Assembly: GCA_051878975.1 (NCBI GenBank)
Contig: JBJELD010000044.1
Span: forward strand, 1-57,572
From: Caccovicinus sp051878975
Lineage (GTDB): Bacteria; Bacillota; Clostridia; Lachnospirales; Lachnospiraceae
Reading direction: 5' to 3'
DNA length: 57,572 nucleotides
Below are positions 1-8,528 of this stretch, in pieces; the stretch's first letter is position 1, and each line of letters opens with the position of its first letter. The translations under genes were made by a program, and so were the position numbers. The notes below the pieces were generated by a model. That model was not told where the DNA came from and did no database searches. It saw only the letters and a list, made by a program, of their open reading frames with translations.

Positions 1-35
1 GGAGCGGGAATATGGAGCGGCTTCAAAAAGATAAT

Positions 36-70
36 CTGTAAAATATGCCGGAGGCTCTCGCCTCCGGCAT
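36..70 (-). terminator. intrinsic terminator after spoIVB
   Basis: A perfect 11-bp stem (45-55 with 60-70) closes a 4-nt loop six bases past the spoIVB stop codon. Read on the minus strand it is followed by a short T-rich stretch (ATTTTA). The position directly after the stop supports a rho-independent terminator for spoIVB. Confidence 0.85.
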
Positions 71-75
71 CGCAT

Positions 76-1419
76 TTATCTCGCCGCATCCAGCATATTT
101 TCGATAAAAATCCCATATCCCCGCGTCGGATCATTCACCAGAACGTGTGTCACCGCGCCCACCAGTTTCCCGTCCTGGATAATCGGGCTGCCGCTCATTC
201 CCTGGATGATCCCTCCGGTCTGCTTCAACAGTTCTTCATCCGTGACCTGAAAGACGATGCTTTTCGTGCGGTGACTGCTGGAATAATCGACCTTCTGAAT
301 TTCAATCTGATAATCTTTTACGGTTCCGGATACACTGCTTCGGATCATTGCGGGACCGACCTTTACGTCCTGACGATAGCCGACAGGAATGGCTTCGCTG
401 GTGATTTTCGCCTTCAGGCCGTCTCCCGCCGTTCCGAAAATCCCGGTATCCGTGTTTGCATCAATTTTTCCCAGCCAGGAACCGGGGCCGTAATAAATAA
501 TTCCACTCATAACGCCAGGCTTCCCGGATTCTCCTTTTTCAAGTCCCATGATCTGCGTCTCATACAGTGCGCCTTCTTGAATCTCCACTACCTCCCCGGT
601 ATCACTATCGCTGATACCATGGCCCAGCGCACCAAATTTTCCGTTTAAATCCAGATAGGTCATGGTCCCGATTCCCTGGGTATCATCCCGTACCCAGGCT
701 CCCAGCTTATAATTTCCCTCCTCGTCCTGCACCGGATTCATGGAAACGGTCATAGTCTCCTGACCGCGGCGAATCTTAAGTGTCACTTTTCCGGTTCCGG
801 CCCGGTTCACAGCCTCCACCAGTTCTTCCTTGCTGGACAGAGGGCTTCCGTTCACGGCTTCAATGTAATCGCCGGAGCGCAGAACGCCGTAAGCCGGCTC
901 CACATTTACTCCATCTACACCAGTCAGCGTTCCGGTTCCGATCACCAAAACGCCGTCGGATTTCAAATAAATGCCCACCGGGATGCCGCAGGGAATGGCA
1001 TAATTTTCACTGACCACATCCACCTGCACATCTTTGACCTTCCACAATCCAAACAGGCGGACCTCCATCTGATAGCTGCCTTCTTTTTCCCCGATCATCT
1101 GAAACGGTTCCTTTCCGGAAATCCGGATCTGATCAGAAGGAATATCCGAAGAGCTCCCCAGAGAGACTTCCTCATCCTTCATGGTCAGCGTAGACTGAAA
1201 CAGCACCGGAAACTGCATCTGCTCTGTCTCTCCCGCCACCAGGCTCAGGCGGTCCGGCACCGTCTGATTCAGATGATACCAGAAGAATCCAACTGTCAGG
1301 ATAAACACTGCCAGACCTGCCTGCAGCAGATATCGCCCTTTTCTGCTGCAGTGTCCGTACTGCTGTCCCCCCGTTTCCTTATCCTTCGTTTTTCCGCAAT
1401 GATTTCTGAATCCGCGCAT
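76..1419 (-). CDS. spoIVB: SpoIVB serine peptidase (sporulation stage IV)
   Basis: Forespore-secreted S55-family serine protease that signals across the intermembrane space to trigger pro-sigma-K processing in the mother cell. The 447-aa product has one N-terminal membrane anchor (about residues 31-50), a PDZ domain (about 160-225) and a C-terminal protease domain. His267 (LGHG), Asp394 and Ser409 (GMSGSP) have the 127- and 15-residue spacing I recall for the Bacillus subtilis catalytic triad. The start at 1419 is chosen because AGGAGGT lies 7 nt upstream; an in-frame longer start at 1515 would fall inside a terminator stem. It lies downstream of recN but is separated by that terminator, so it probably has its own forespore promoter. 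Confidence 0.95.
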   Translation of the reverse strand: MRGFRNHCGKTKDKETGGQQYGHCSRKGRYLLQAGLAVFILTVGFFWYHLNQTVPDRLSLVAGETEQMQFPVLFQSTLTMKDEEVSLGSSSDIPSDQIRISGKEPFQMIGEKEGSYQMEVRLFGLWKVKDVQVDVVSENYAIPCGIPVGIYLKSDGVLVIGTGTLTGVDGVNVEPAYGVLRSGDYIEAVNGSPLSSKEELVEAVNRAGTGKVTLKIRRGQETMTVSMNPVQDEEGNYKLGAWVRDDTQGIGTMTYLDLNGKFGALGHGISDSDTGEVVEIQEGALYETQIMGLEKGESGKPGVMSGIIYYGPGSWLGKIDANTDTGIFGTAGDGLKAKITSEAIPVGYRQDVKVGPAMIRSSVSGTVKDYQIEIQKVDYSSSHRTKSIVFQVTDEELLKQTGGIIQGMSGSPIIQDGKLVGAVTHVLVNDPTRGYGIFIENMLDAAR

Positions 1420-1454
1420 GCCCCTTACCTCCTGAACAAAGCTTTCTGTAAAAC

Positions 1455-1517
1455 AAAAAAGATGAAGAACCTTTCCGTGCAGGCATAAACTGCTTACACC
1501 GTTAGTATTCTTCATCT
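1455..1517 (-). terminator. terminator between recN and spoIVB
   Basis: A 10-bp perfect stem (1508-1517 with 1460-1469) closes a 38-nt, partly structured loop and is followed on the minus strand by a T-run (1455-1460, continuing as TGTTTT). It should end the nusB...recN transcript before spoIVB. The 5' arm also carries an AATACTA element (1503-1509) that resembles a sporulation -10 box. Confidence 0.75.
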
Positions 1518-1555
1518 CAACTTTTATAACCCTTCAAACTGAAACCATCACCGAC

Positions 1556-3214
1556 TTATTTTGACCGCTCTGCCAATTCCTTCATCTCTTTCGCATTTTT
1601 ACGGACTGCATCGGTAATCTCTGCGCCGCCCAGCAGTCTGGCCAGTTCATCAATCACTTCCTCTTCATTCAATCGATGGATGTCCGTCACGGTTTTGCCG
1701 CTGCGAACTGACTTTTTAATTTCAAAATGACAGTCTGCCATCGACGCAATCTGCGGCAGATGGGTAATACAGATCACCTGGTGGGTTCTGGAAATCTCGT
1801 TTAACTTTTCTGAAACCTTCTGCGCGGTCCGGCCGCTGATGCCGGTGTCGATCTCATCGAAAATCAGCGTCGGAATCGCATCCGTATCCGCCAGCACCGT
1901 CTTGATCGCCAACATAATTCTGGAAAGCTCACCGCCGGATGCCACCGCTTTTAACGACTTCGCCGGTTCTCCCGGATTGGTGGAGATCAAAAATTCCGCC
2001 TCATCAAATCCCTCGTCCGTATAATGCTCCAGACGGCGCAGCTCCATCACAAACTTGACATCCAGAAAATTCAGATCAACCAGGCTTTCCCGGATCTGCT
2101 CTGCCAGGCGCCCACCGGCTTCCTTCCGGATTTCCGACAGCTCCTCGCAGGCTTTTTGCAGACTTGCCTCCACTTCCTTTAATTCCGTCTCCGCCTGCAG
2201 CCGGATCTCGTCAAAATGTTCCAGCTCCTCCAGCCGCTTCTTCTTTTCCTCCAATGCGCCCAGCACCGCAGAAACGGTACTGCCGTATTTTGCCTGCAGA
2301 CTGTGGATTAAATCCAGCCGCTCTTCAATCTGCCGGAACTCACTCTCTTCAAAGGTACAGTCATCCATATATTCTTTGATAGAACGGCTTAAATCATTCA
2401 TCAACGCTTCCACATCATAAAACTGATTTCGGATCGGCTCCAGCGCTTCGTCATATTCCGCTACCTGATCCACCGCCCGGACCCCTCTGGCAACGGCATC
2501 CTCATCCAGCGAATCATAGGCCAGCGACAAATTCTCCACAATCCGGCGGGCATGGGAAAGCTTCCGGTATCTTGCCGTCAGTTCCTCTTCCTCCCCTTCT
2601 TTCAGGGCCGCATCCTCAATGGTCTGAATCTCAAAGCGACAGAAATCAGCCTCCCGAAGCCGTTCCTCCTGTCCGCCCTCCATGGACACAAGCCGTTCGG
2701 TCAGCGCCCGGTATTGCTTGTACTGCTGACGGATCACAGCCTTTTTCGGCTCCGTCTGACTCTTTGCATAGGCATCCAGAATCTCCAGATGCTTGTGAAT
2801 GTTTAACAAAGACTGATGATCATGCTGCCCGTGAATATCGATCAGAAGACCCGTGATCTGCCGCAGTCTCGCCGTCGTCACCGTCTCATCATTGATTTTG
2901 GCCGTGCTGCGTGCAGGCAGGATCCGGCGGGAGATGATCAGCGTCCCATCCTCCGACGGCTCCACATCCAGGGCCCTGAGAGCCGCCGCCTGTTCCGGCG
3001 TATCCACGGAAAACAACAGCTCCACATAGGCACTGTCCGCCCCCTGACGAATGCTTTCTCTCGATGCCTTTCCACCAAGTGCCATATTGACAGAGCCGAT
3101 AATAATCGATTTTCCGGCTCCGGTCTCACCGGTCAGGATATTTAAGCCCTCACCAAACTCCACTCTGGCCTGCTCGATCAGAGCCAGATTTTTTACCAGC
3201 AATTCCAGAAGCAT
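1556..3214 (-). CDS. recN: DNA repair protein RecN
   Basis: SMC-like ATPase that acts early in double-strand break repair, holding DNA ends together for RecA. The 552-aa length is normal for the family. Walker A GETGAGKS lies at 29-36, a long coiled-coil region follows, and the ABC signature (ASGGELS, about 425-431) and Walker B (LIFDE, about 450-454) lie near the C-terminus. The start at 3214 is chosen for its GGGAGG site 7 nt upstream, which gives the usual MLLELLVKNLALIE beginning; an upstream in-frame Met would add 13 atypical residues. The argR-recN order is a widespread Firmicutes arrangement. It is the last gene of the operon that starts at nusB. Confidence 0.96.
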   Translation of the reverse strand: MLLELLVKNLALIEQARVEFGEGLNILTGETGAGKSIIIGSVNMALGGKASRESIRQGADSAYVELLFSVDTPEQAAALRALDVEPSEDGTLIISRRILPARSTAKINDETVTTARLRQITGLLIDIHGQHDHQSLLNIHKHLEILDAYAKSQTEPKKAVIRQQYKQYRALTERLVSMEGGQEERLREADFCRFEIQTIEDAALKEGEEEELTARYRKLSHARRIVENLSLAYDSLDEDAVARGVRAVDQVAEYDEALEPIRNQFYDVEALMNDLSRSIKEYMDDCTFEESEFRQIEERLDLIHSLQAKYGSTVSAVLGALEEKKKRLEELEHFDEIRLQAETELKEVEASLQKACEELSEIRKEAGGRLAEQIRESLVDLNFLDVKFVMELRRLEHYTDEGFDEAEFLISTNPGEPAKSLKAVASGGELSRIMLAIKTVLADTDAIPTLIFDEIDTGISGRTAQKVSEKLNEISRTHQVICITHLPQIASMADCHFEIKKSVRSGKTVTDIHRLNEEEVIDELARLLGGAEITDAVRKNAKEMKELAERSK

Positions 3215-3297
3215 TCTTTTTCCTCCCTGTGTTTTCTGCGCGGTCTGCTTCATCCGCTTCCGGCCGGACCGGACATCAGTCGGATCCCTTGCCGGCT

Positions 3298-3747
3298 CTA
3301 TCCGTTGATCAGCTTGCGGATCTTGTCCATCACCAGAATCGTGTCATCTACGCTGCGGACCGCACACATAATGGTGTCATCTCCGGCAATGCAGCCCACG
3401 ATTTCATTAAAATGAATCGCGTCCAATGCTGCAGCTACCGCCATGGCCATTCCGGCAACCGTTTTAATCACCAGAATATTCTGCGCCATATCCATGCTTA
3501 AGAATCCGTCCTGAAGGATCCGGATATACTTATCGCTGAAGCTTCCCTGATTCTGAAGCACCATATACCGCTGTCTGCCGCCGTTTCCCGCCACCTTCGT
3601 CAGCTTCAGCTCTCGGATATCCCGGGATACCGTGGCCTGCGTCACATTAAATCCGGCCTGATTCAGATACTCCGCCAGCTCCTCCTGTGTTTCAATCTCA
3701 TATTTTCCAATCAGCTCCACAATCTTGCTGTGACGTTCTACTTTCAT
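3298..3747 (-). CDS. argR: arginine repressor ArgR
   Basis: Hexameric transcription factor that senses L-arginine and controls arginine biosynthesis and catabolism. The 149-aa product has an N-terminal winged helix (ATVSRDIRELKL, about 43-54) and a C-terminal oligomerisation and arginine-binding domain with the GxIAGDDT motif that marks the family. The start at 3747 has GGAGG 6 nt upstream and gives the standard ArgR length. No arginine biosynthesis genes lie nearby; the neighbours nadK and recN are the conserved context in Clostridia. Confidence 0.95.
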   Translation of the reverse strand: MKVERHSKIVELIGKYEIETQEELAEYLNQAGFNVTQATVSRDIRELKLTKVAGNGGRQRYMVLQNQGSFSDKYIRILQDGFLSMDMAQNILVIKTVAGMAMAVAAALDAIHFNEIVGCIAGDDTIMCAVRSVDDTILVMDKIRKLING

Positions 3748-3779
3748 CCTTTTCCTCCGTTCCATGCCGATATGCTGCT

Positions 3780-4619
3780 CTATACACCGGTCATCTTGCT
3801 GCTCAAATTCTGAAGAAATGACACCTTTTTCAGCTGAATCAGGCAGGTATCTATCGGCGCCTTCCGGATCACGATCCGGTCCTGCCTCTGCACCTCGCCG
3901 GACAGGTTTCCGTCGAAGGAAGCCTGTTCTCCGTCCTCCAGAAGCTCCACTGTAATCTCATCCTCTGCCGGAAGGACAATACTTCTGGAATTCAGCGCAT
4001 GGGAACAGATCGGTGTCAGAACCACCATTCTGGCAGACGGCACCACGATTGGTCCGCCTGCCGACAGATTATAAGCGGTCGATCCGGTAGGCGTCGCAAG
4101 AATCAGCCCGTCCGCCGTATATTGATTTAAAACTTCTCCGTTCACCAGGACCCGGAAATGAATCGGCTTCAGCAATCCGCTCCGACTGATGACGATCTCA
4201 TTCAACGCAATATCCCGGAAAACCGTTTTCCCGCCCCGGACCACCTCTCCCTCCAGCATCATTCTGGATTCCAGCTGATAACGGTCAGAAAGAAGCGCGT
4301 CCAGCATTCCGTCCAGCTCCTTCTCCGTGCTGACCTGCGTCAGATATCCAAGATGCCCTCTGTTTACTCCGATAAAAGAAAGCTTACGGCCCGCCAGATC
4401 TCTGGCCGCCTGAATCAAAGTGCCGTCGCCGCCGATCGTTATCACGCACTCCACATCCTCCGGCACGCAGTCAGAATCGGTATACCTTCCTGCTTTGAGC
4501 TGTTTGGTACTCTGCGTCACACAGATTGCGCCTCGTCCGGTCAGATACTCCCGGATCTGGCGCTCCGTATCGAAAGCACCTTCTTTCTCCGGATTCGTCA
4601 CAATATAAAACGCTTTCAT
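3780..4619 (-). CDS. nadK: NAD kinase
   Basis: Phosphorylates NAD to NADP using ATP or polyphosphate; cytoplasmic and normally essential. The 279-aa protein carries the GGDGT motif at 63-67, the conserved NE pair at 140-141 and the TPTGSTAY motif at 176-183, all typical of the PpnK/NadK fold. The start at 4619 lies 4 nt after the tlyA stop and is preceded by GGAGGG overlapping the end of tlyA, which suggests translational coupling. A longer in-frame start at 4670 would lie inside tlyA. Confidence 0.95.
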   Translation of the reverse strand: MKAFYIVTNPEKEGAFDTERQIREYLTGRGAICVTQSTKQLKAGRYTDSDCVPEDVECVITIGGDGTLIQAARDLAGRKLSFIGVNRGHLGYLTQVSTEKELDGMLDALLSDRYQLESRMMLEGEVVRGGKTVFRDIALNEIVISRSGLLKPIHFRVLVNGEVLNQYTADGLILATPTGSTAYNLSAGGPIVVPSARMVVLTPICSHALNSRSIVLPAEDEITVELLEDGEQASFDGNLSGEVQRQDRIVIRKAPIDTCLIQLKKVSFLQNLSSKMTGV

Positions 4620-4623
4620 ATCG

Positions 4624-5433
4624 TCAGCCCTCCAGCGAGCGGTGAGATTCCTCCACCACAGCCGCCGCATTCACCGAAATTCCGGGATAACGCTCTCCCT
4701 CCGGATGATTCTGCAGATAAAGAAGATACTCAATATTTCCTTCCGGTCCCCGAATCGGAGAAAATTCCAGATTCAAGATCTCAAAGCCGATAGACACGGC
4801 AAACTCCATCACCATCTGAATGACCTCCAAATGGACAGACCGATCCCGCACCACACCTTTCTTTCCCACCTTTTCCCGACCGGCTTCAAACTGCGGCTTG
4901 ATCAGACAGACGATCTGACCGTCCTCTTTCAGCAGCGCCTTTACCGGCCCCAGAACCTTGGTCAGAGAAATAAAGGACACATCTATAGAAGAAAAATCAA
5001 TCCGGTCCGGAATATCCTCCGGTGTCACATAGCGGATATTGGTCTTTTCCATACAAACCACCCGCTCGTCATTCCGAAGCTTCCAGGCCAGCTGTCCATG
5101 TCCCACATCCACGGCATAGACCTTCACCGCACCATTCTGAAGCATGCAGTCCGTAAAGCCGCCGGTAGAGGAGCCTACATCCATACAGATTTTCCCGTCC
5201 AGCTTCAGGCCGAAGTGCGTCATGGCCTTCTCCAGCTTCAGACCGCCCCGGCTCACATATTTTAACGTCGCCCCCCGCACCTCAATATTCACGGAATCCT
5301 CAAAAGTGGTTCCGGCCTTATCTTCCTTCTGACCGTCCACATAGACGATCCCGGCCATGATGACCGCCTTCGCTTTCTCCCTGGATTCTGCCAGGTTCCG
5401 CTTTACCAAAAGCACGTCCAATCGTTCTTTCAT
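4624..5433 (-). CDS. tlyA: TlyA-type rRNA 2'-O-methyltransferase
   Basis: Family of S4-domain methyltransferases (TlyA/YqxC) that in characterised members 2'-O-methylate rRNA; older databases call them hemolysin A, a name that is probably misleading. The N-terminal S4 RNA-binding domain (about 1-60) is followed by an FtsJ-like SAM-binding fold with DVGSSTGGFTDC. The 269-aa start at 5433 is taken because AGAGGA lies about 8 nt upstream; two earlier in-frame Met codons have poor sites. It is followed by nadK after 4 nt and preceded by dxs after 89 nt, as in many Firmicutes. Confidence 0.92.
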   Translation of the reverse strand: MKERLDVLLVKRNLAESREKAKAVIMAGIVYVDGQKEDKAGTTFEDSVNIEVRGATLKYVSRGGLKLEKAMTHFGLKLDGKICMDVGSSTGGFTDCMLQNGAVKVYAVDVGHGQLAWKLRNDERVVCMEKTNIRYVTPEDIPDRIDFSSIDVSFISLTKVLGPVKALLKEDGQIVCLIKPQFEAGREKVGKKGVVRDRSVHLEVIQMVMEFAVSIGFEILNLEFSPIRGPEGNIEYLLYLQNHPEGERYPGISVNAAAVVEESHRSLEG

Positions 5434-5522
5434 TCTTGTTTTCCTCTGCTCATCCATTCCTTGTGTTATCTCTGATTTGATCTCAATCATACCATATTTT
5501 GGAATTTATTTCCAGTTATTTT

Positions 5523-7418
5523 TCATTTTGCCGTATCGGCCAGTCCGTCCAGCAGACCTTTTTTCTCCAACGCCGCAATAACGGAATCGCTGTCAATTCC
5601 CAGGCCGCTCCGCAGAATGCTGACATTTCCGTGCTCCACATAAGCATCGGGAAGCGCGACCTGATACACCCGCACCTCCGGATAATGTTCATGCACATAC
5701 GCAGTCACTGCCATACCAAAGCCGCCCTGCAGAACATTTTCCTCCAGCGTGACCAGTACTGAATGATTTTCTGCCAGACGATCTGCCAGCTCCCGGTCAA
5801 AAGGCTTAATAAAGCGGCCGTTTGCCAGACTGCAGGCAATGCCCCGGCCGGACAGCTTCTGCCGGATATGCTCCGCTGTGCTGACCATGCTCCCGACTGC
5901 CAGAAGCGCAATCTTCGCTCCGTTTTTGCTGTCATCATAAAGCATTTCGCCCTTTCCGTATACGACAGGCGCCAGAAACTCCCGAAGTCCCCGGTAAGCC
6001 TCCCCTCTCGGATAACGGATCGCAGCCGGTTTGCCCAGCTCTACCGCAAATTCCAGCATTGTCTCCAGCTCCCAGCGGTTTTTCGGCGCCATCACCGTCA
6101 TGTTGGGAATACAGCTTAAATAGCTGTAATCAAAAATTCCCTGATGGGTTTCCCCGTCACTTCCCACCAGACCGGCCCGGTCCACCGCCAGAACCACGGG
6201 AAGTTCCTGAATACAGACATCATGAAGGATCTGGTCAAATCCTCTCTGCAGGAACGAGGAATACACCGCCACCACCGGCTTCAAACCGGCTGCCGCCATT
6301 CCGGCTGCGCTGGTCACGGCATGAGCCTCCGCAATTCCCACATCGAAAAAGCGCCCTGGAAACTCTCTGGAAAACCGGTTCAGGCCGGTTCCATCCGGCA
6401 TGGCTGCCGTAACTGCCACAATTTTTTCGTCCTTCTCGGCCAGATGGCACAGCGCTCTGGAAAAAACATCCGTGTAGGAAGGATGCTCTTTCTTTTTCAG
6501 CGAATTTCCAGTCGAAATGTCAAAGGGCTCCACCCCATGAAACCGGGCCGGATTCTTCTCCGCCGGCACATATCCCTTTCCTTTTTTAGTCAGTACATGA
6601 ACCAGCACCGCATGATCCAGCTTTCTTGCCTCCTGAAGCGTCTTCTGCACCAGCCGGATATCATGCCCATCAATCGGTCCCAGATAAGTGATCCCCATAT
6701 TTTCAAAAAGCATTCCCGGAATAAACAGCTGCTTGATTCCGTTCTTGGTCCGCTTGATCTTGTCGATCATGCGCTGACCGCCCGGAATCCGCTCCAGCGC
6801 ACCGGCCACGCTTTTCTTTAAATCATTGTACCCGTCGCCGGTCCGAAGACTGTTCAAATAACGGGACATGCCACCCACATTTTCGGAAATCGACATGTTG
6901 TTGTCATTCAGAACAATGATAAAATTCCGTTTCAGCCGCGCCGCATTGTTCAGCGCCTCATATGCCATGCCGCCGGTCAGTGCGCCGTCGCCAATGACGG
7001 AAACTACTGCATAATCCTCCCCGAGCAGATCCCGTCCCTGGGCGATTCCCAGTCCGGCCGAGATCGAGGTCGAGCTGTGTCCGGTGTCAAAGGAGTCAAA
7101 GGGACTTTCCTTTCTCTTCGGAAAGCCACTTAAGCCTCCGTACTGACGCAGCTCATCGAACAGCTCTTTTCTTCCGCTTAAAATCTTGTGCGTGTAGGAC
7201 TGATGCCCCACATCCCAGACCACCTTGTCCTTCGGGAAATCAAACGCCAGATACATGGCGATCGTCAGCTCCACCACGCCAAGATTGGAGGCCAGATGGC
7301 CTCCTGTATGACTGATTTTTTCAATTAAAAATGCACGGATTTCCTGTGCCAGGATTTCCAGTTCGTCCGTATTTAATCCCCGGATATCCTCCGGTCCGTG
7401 AATCTGTTCTAAAATCAT
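5523..7418 (-). CDS. dxs: 1-deoxy-D-xylulose-5-phosphate synthase
   Basis: Thiamine diphosphate-dependent enzyme that joins pyruvate and glyceraldehyde 3-phosphate in the first step of the MEP isoprenoid pathway. At 631 aa it is full length. The ThDP-binding motif starts at GDGALTGG (143-150) and ends at NDNN (171-174); the transketolase pyrimidine-binding and C-terminal domains follow. The ATG at 7418 lies 10 nt past the ispA stop with a weak GGGAA site, so it is probably coupled to ispA. With ispA it places two isoprenoid steps in one operon. Confidence 0.97.
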   Translation of the reverse strand: MILEQIHGPEDIRGLNTDELEILAQEIRAFLIEKISHTGGHLASNLGVVELTIAMYLAFDFPKDKVVWDVGHQSYTHKILSGRKELFDELRQYGGLSGFPKRKESPFDSFDTGHSSTSISAGLGIAQGRDLLGEDYAVVSVIGDGALTGGMAYEALNNAARLKRNFIIVLNDNNMSISENVGGMSRYLNSLRTGDGYNDLKKSVAGALERIPGGQRMIDKIKRTKNGIKQLFIPGMLFENMGITYLGPIDGHDIRLVQKTLQEARKLDHAVLVHVLTKKGKGYVPAEKNPARFHGVEPFDISTGNSLKKKEHPSYTDVFSRALCHLAEKDEKIVAVTAAMPDGTGLNRFSREFPGRFFDVGIAEAHAVTSAAGMAAAGLKPVVAVYSSFLQRGFDQILHDVCIQELPVVLAVDRAGLVGSDGETHQGIFDYSYLSCIPNMTVMAPKNRWELETMLEFAVELGKPAAIRYPRGEAYRGLREFLAPVVYGKGEMLYDDSKNGAKIALLAVGSMVSTAEHIRQKLSGRGIACSLANGRFIKPFDRELADRLAENHSVLVTLEENVLQGGFGMAVTAYVHEHYPEVRVYQVALPDAYVEHGNVSILRSGLGIDSDSVIAALEKKGLLDGLADTAK

Positions 7419-7428
7419 CGCATTTTCC

Positions 7429-8319
7429 CTACTTCTCCCTGGTAATCAACATCCGGATCAGCTGCTCCAGAAATTCATTTTTCACATTCAGCGAATGAAG
7501 CTCGGAGACGGCCTCCTCCGAAAGCAGCTTGACATCTGCTCTCGCCTTGTCAATTCCCTCCAAAGTTACATACGTCGTCTTGCAGTTTTTCTCATCACTG
7601 CCTACTGGTTTTCCCAGTATCTCCTGACTGCTGGTTACATCCAGAATATCATCCTGGATCTGAAATGCAAGGCCTACATTCTGGGCAATCTGGGAAATCT
7701 TCGCACAATCCCGTTCCGACGCACCGGCTAAAACCGCGCCGATCAGCATGGAGGCCTGCAGAAGCGCCCCCGTTTTCAGCCGATAAATAAAATCCAGATG
7801 TTCTCTGGAAATCGGCTGATTTGTCAGCTCCACGTCCACCACCTGGCCTCCGATCATACCGTAAATTCCGGTCTTTTCCGCCAGAATCCGGATCGCTTCT
7901 CCCACCCGGTACGGATGTTTTGTCACTGCAAAGGCCTGCGCTGCCACAGAAAAAGCTTCTACAATCAGCGCGTCTCCTGCCAGCACGCCCATATCCTCGC
8001 CAAACTGGGCCCAGGTACTCTTTTTTCCTCTCCGATACAGATCATTATCCATGCACGGGAGATCATCATGGATCAAAGAAGAGGTGTGAATCATTTCAAT
8101 CGCTGCCATAAACGGCTCTGCCTCCGCAAGCTCTCCGCCGAACAGCCGGCAGGTCTCCATCAAAAGAATCGGACGCAGCCGTTTGCCTCCCGCATTCATA
8201 CTGTAATTCATAGCTTCCATAATCGTCTTCTGAAAGCCAGTCTCCTCCGGCAGATATTTCTGAATGACCTGCTCCGTCTTCCGAACCCGTTCCTCTAACT
8301 GTGTCTTAAATTCCGGCAT
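7429..8319 (-). CDS. ispA: polyprenyl (farnesyl/geranyl) diphosphate synthase
   Basis: Condenses isopentenyl diphosphate with allylic diphosphates to make short-chain prenyl diphosphates that feed undecaprenyl phosphate and quinone synthesis. Both aspartate-rich motifs are present: the first at DDLPCMD (85-91) and the second as QDDILD in the C-terminal half. The start at 8319 gives 296 aa, the standard length; ATG 8328 and GTG 8334 are in-frame alternatives. It overlaps the end of xseB by 14 nt, indicating coupling. Confidence 0.94.
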   Translation of the reverse strand: MPEFKTQLEERVRKTEQVIQKYLPEETGFQKTIMEAMNYSMNAGGKRLRPILLMETCRLFGGELAEAEPFMAAIEMIHTSSLIHDDLPCMDNDLYRRGKKSTWAQFGEDMGVLAGDALIVEAFSVAAQAFAVTKHPYRVGEAIRILAEKTGIYGMIGGQVVDVELTNQPISREHLDFIYRLKTGALLQASMLIGAVLAGASERDCAKISQIAQNVGLAFQIQDDILDVTSSQEILGKPVGSDEKNCKTTYVTLEGIDKARADVKLLSEEAVSELHSLNVKNEFLEQLIRMLITREK

Positions 8320-8515
8320 CTTCCTCATCCTCACTTAACACAAGAATCTGCTTTTCCACCCGGTCAATCTGGGCAGAACAGCTTTTTACCAGTTTCATTC
8401 CTTTTTCAAAATAAGAAAACGAATCCTCCAGTGAGCTTTCCGAGTCCTCCAGCTTTTTCAGGATTTCTTCCAGCTCCCCAAAGCTTTCTTCTATCGTCAA
8501 ACCTTGTTTTTCCAT
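8306..8515 (-). CDS. xseB: exodeoxyribonuclease VII small subunit
   Basis: Small subunit of the exonuclease that degrades single-stranded DNA into acid-soluble oligonucleotides. The 69-aa, acidic, helical protein has the family pattern (SFGELEEILKKLE and later SYFEKGMKLVKSC). The start at 8515 follows the xseA stop by 13 nt. A longer in-frame start at 8590 would lie inside xseA and adds a basic, family-unlike extension, so it was not used. Confidence 0.93.
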   Translation of the reverse strand: MEKQGLTIEESFGELEEILKKLEDSESSLEDSFSYFEKGMKLVKSCSAQIDRVEKQILVLSEDEEDAGI

Positions 8516-8528
8516 TTTTTCACCGCGA

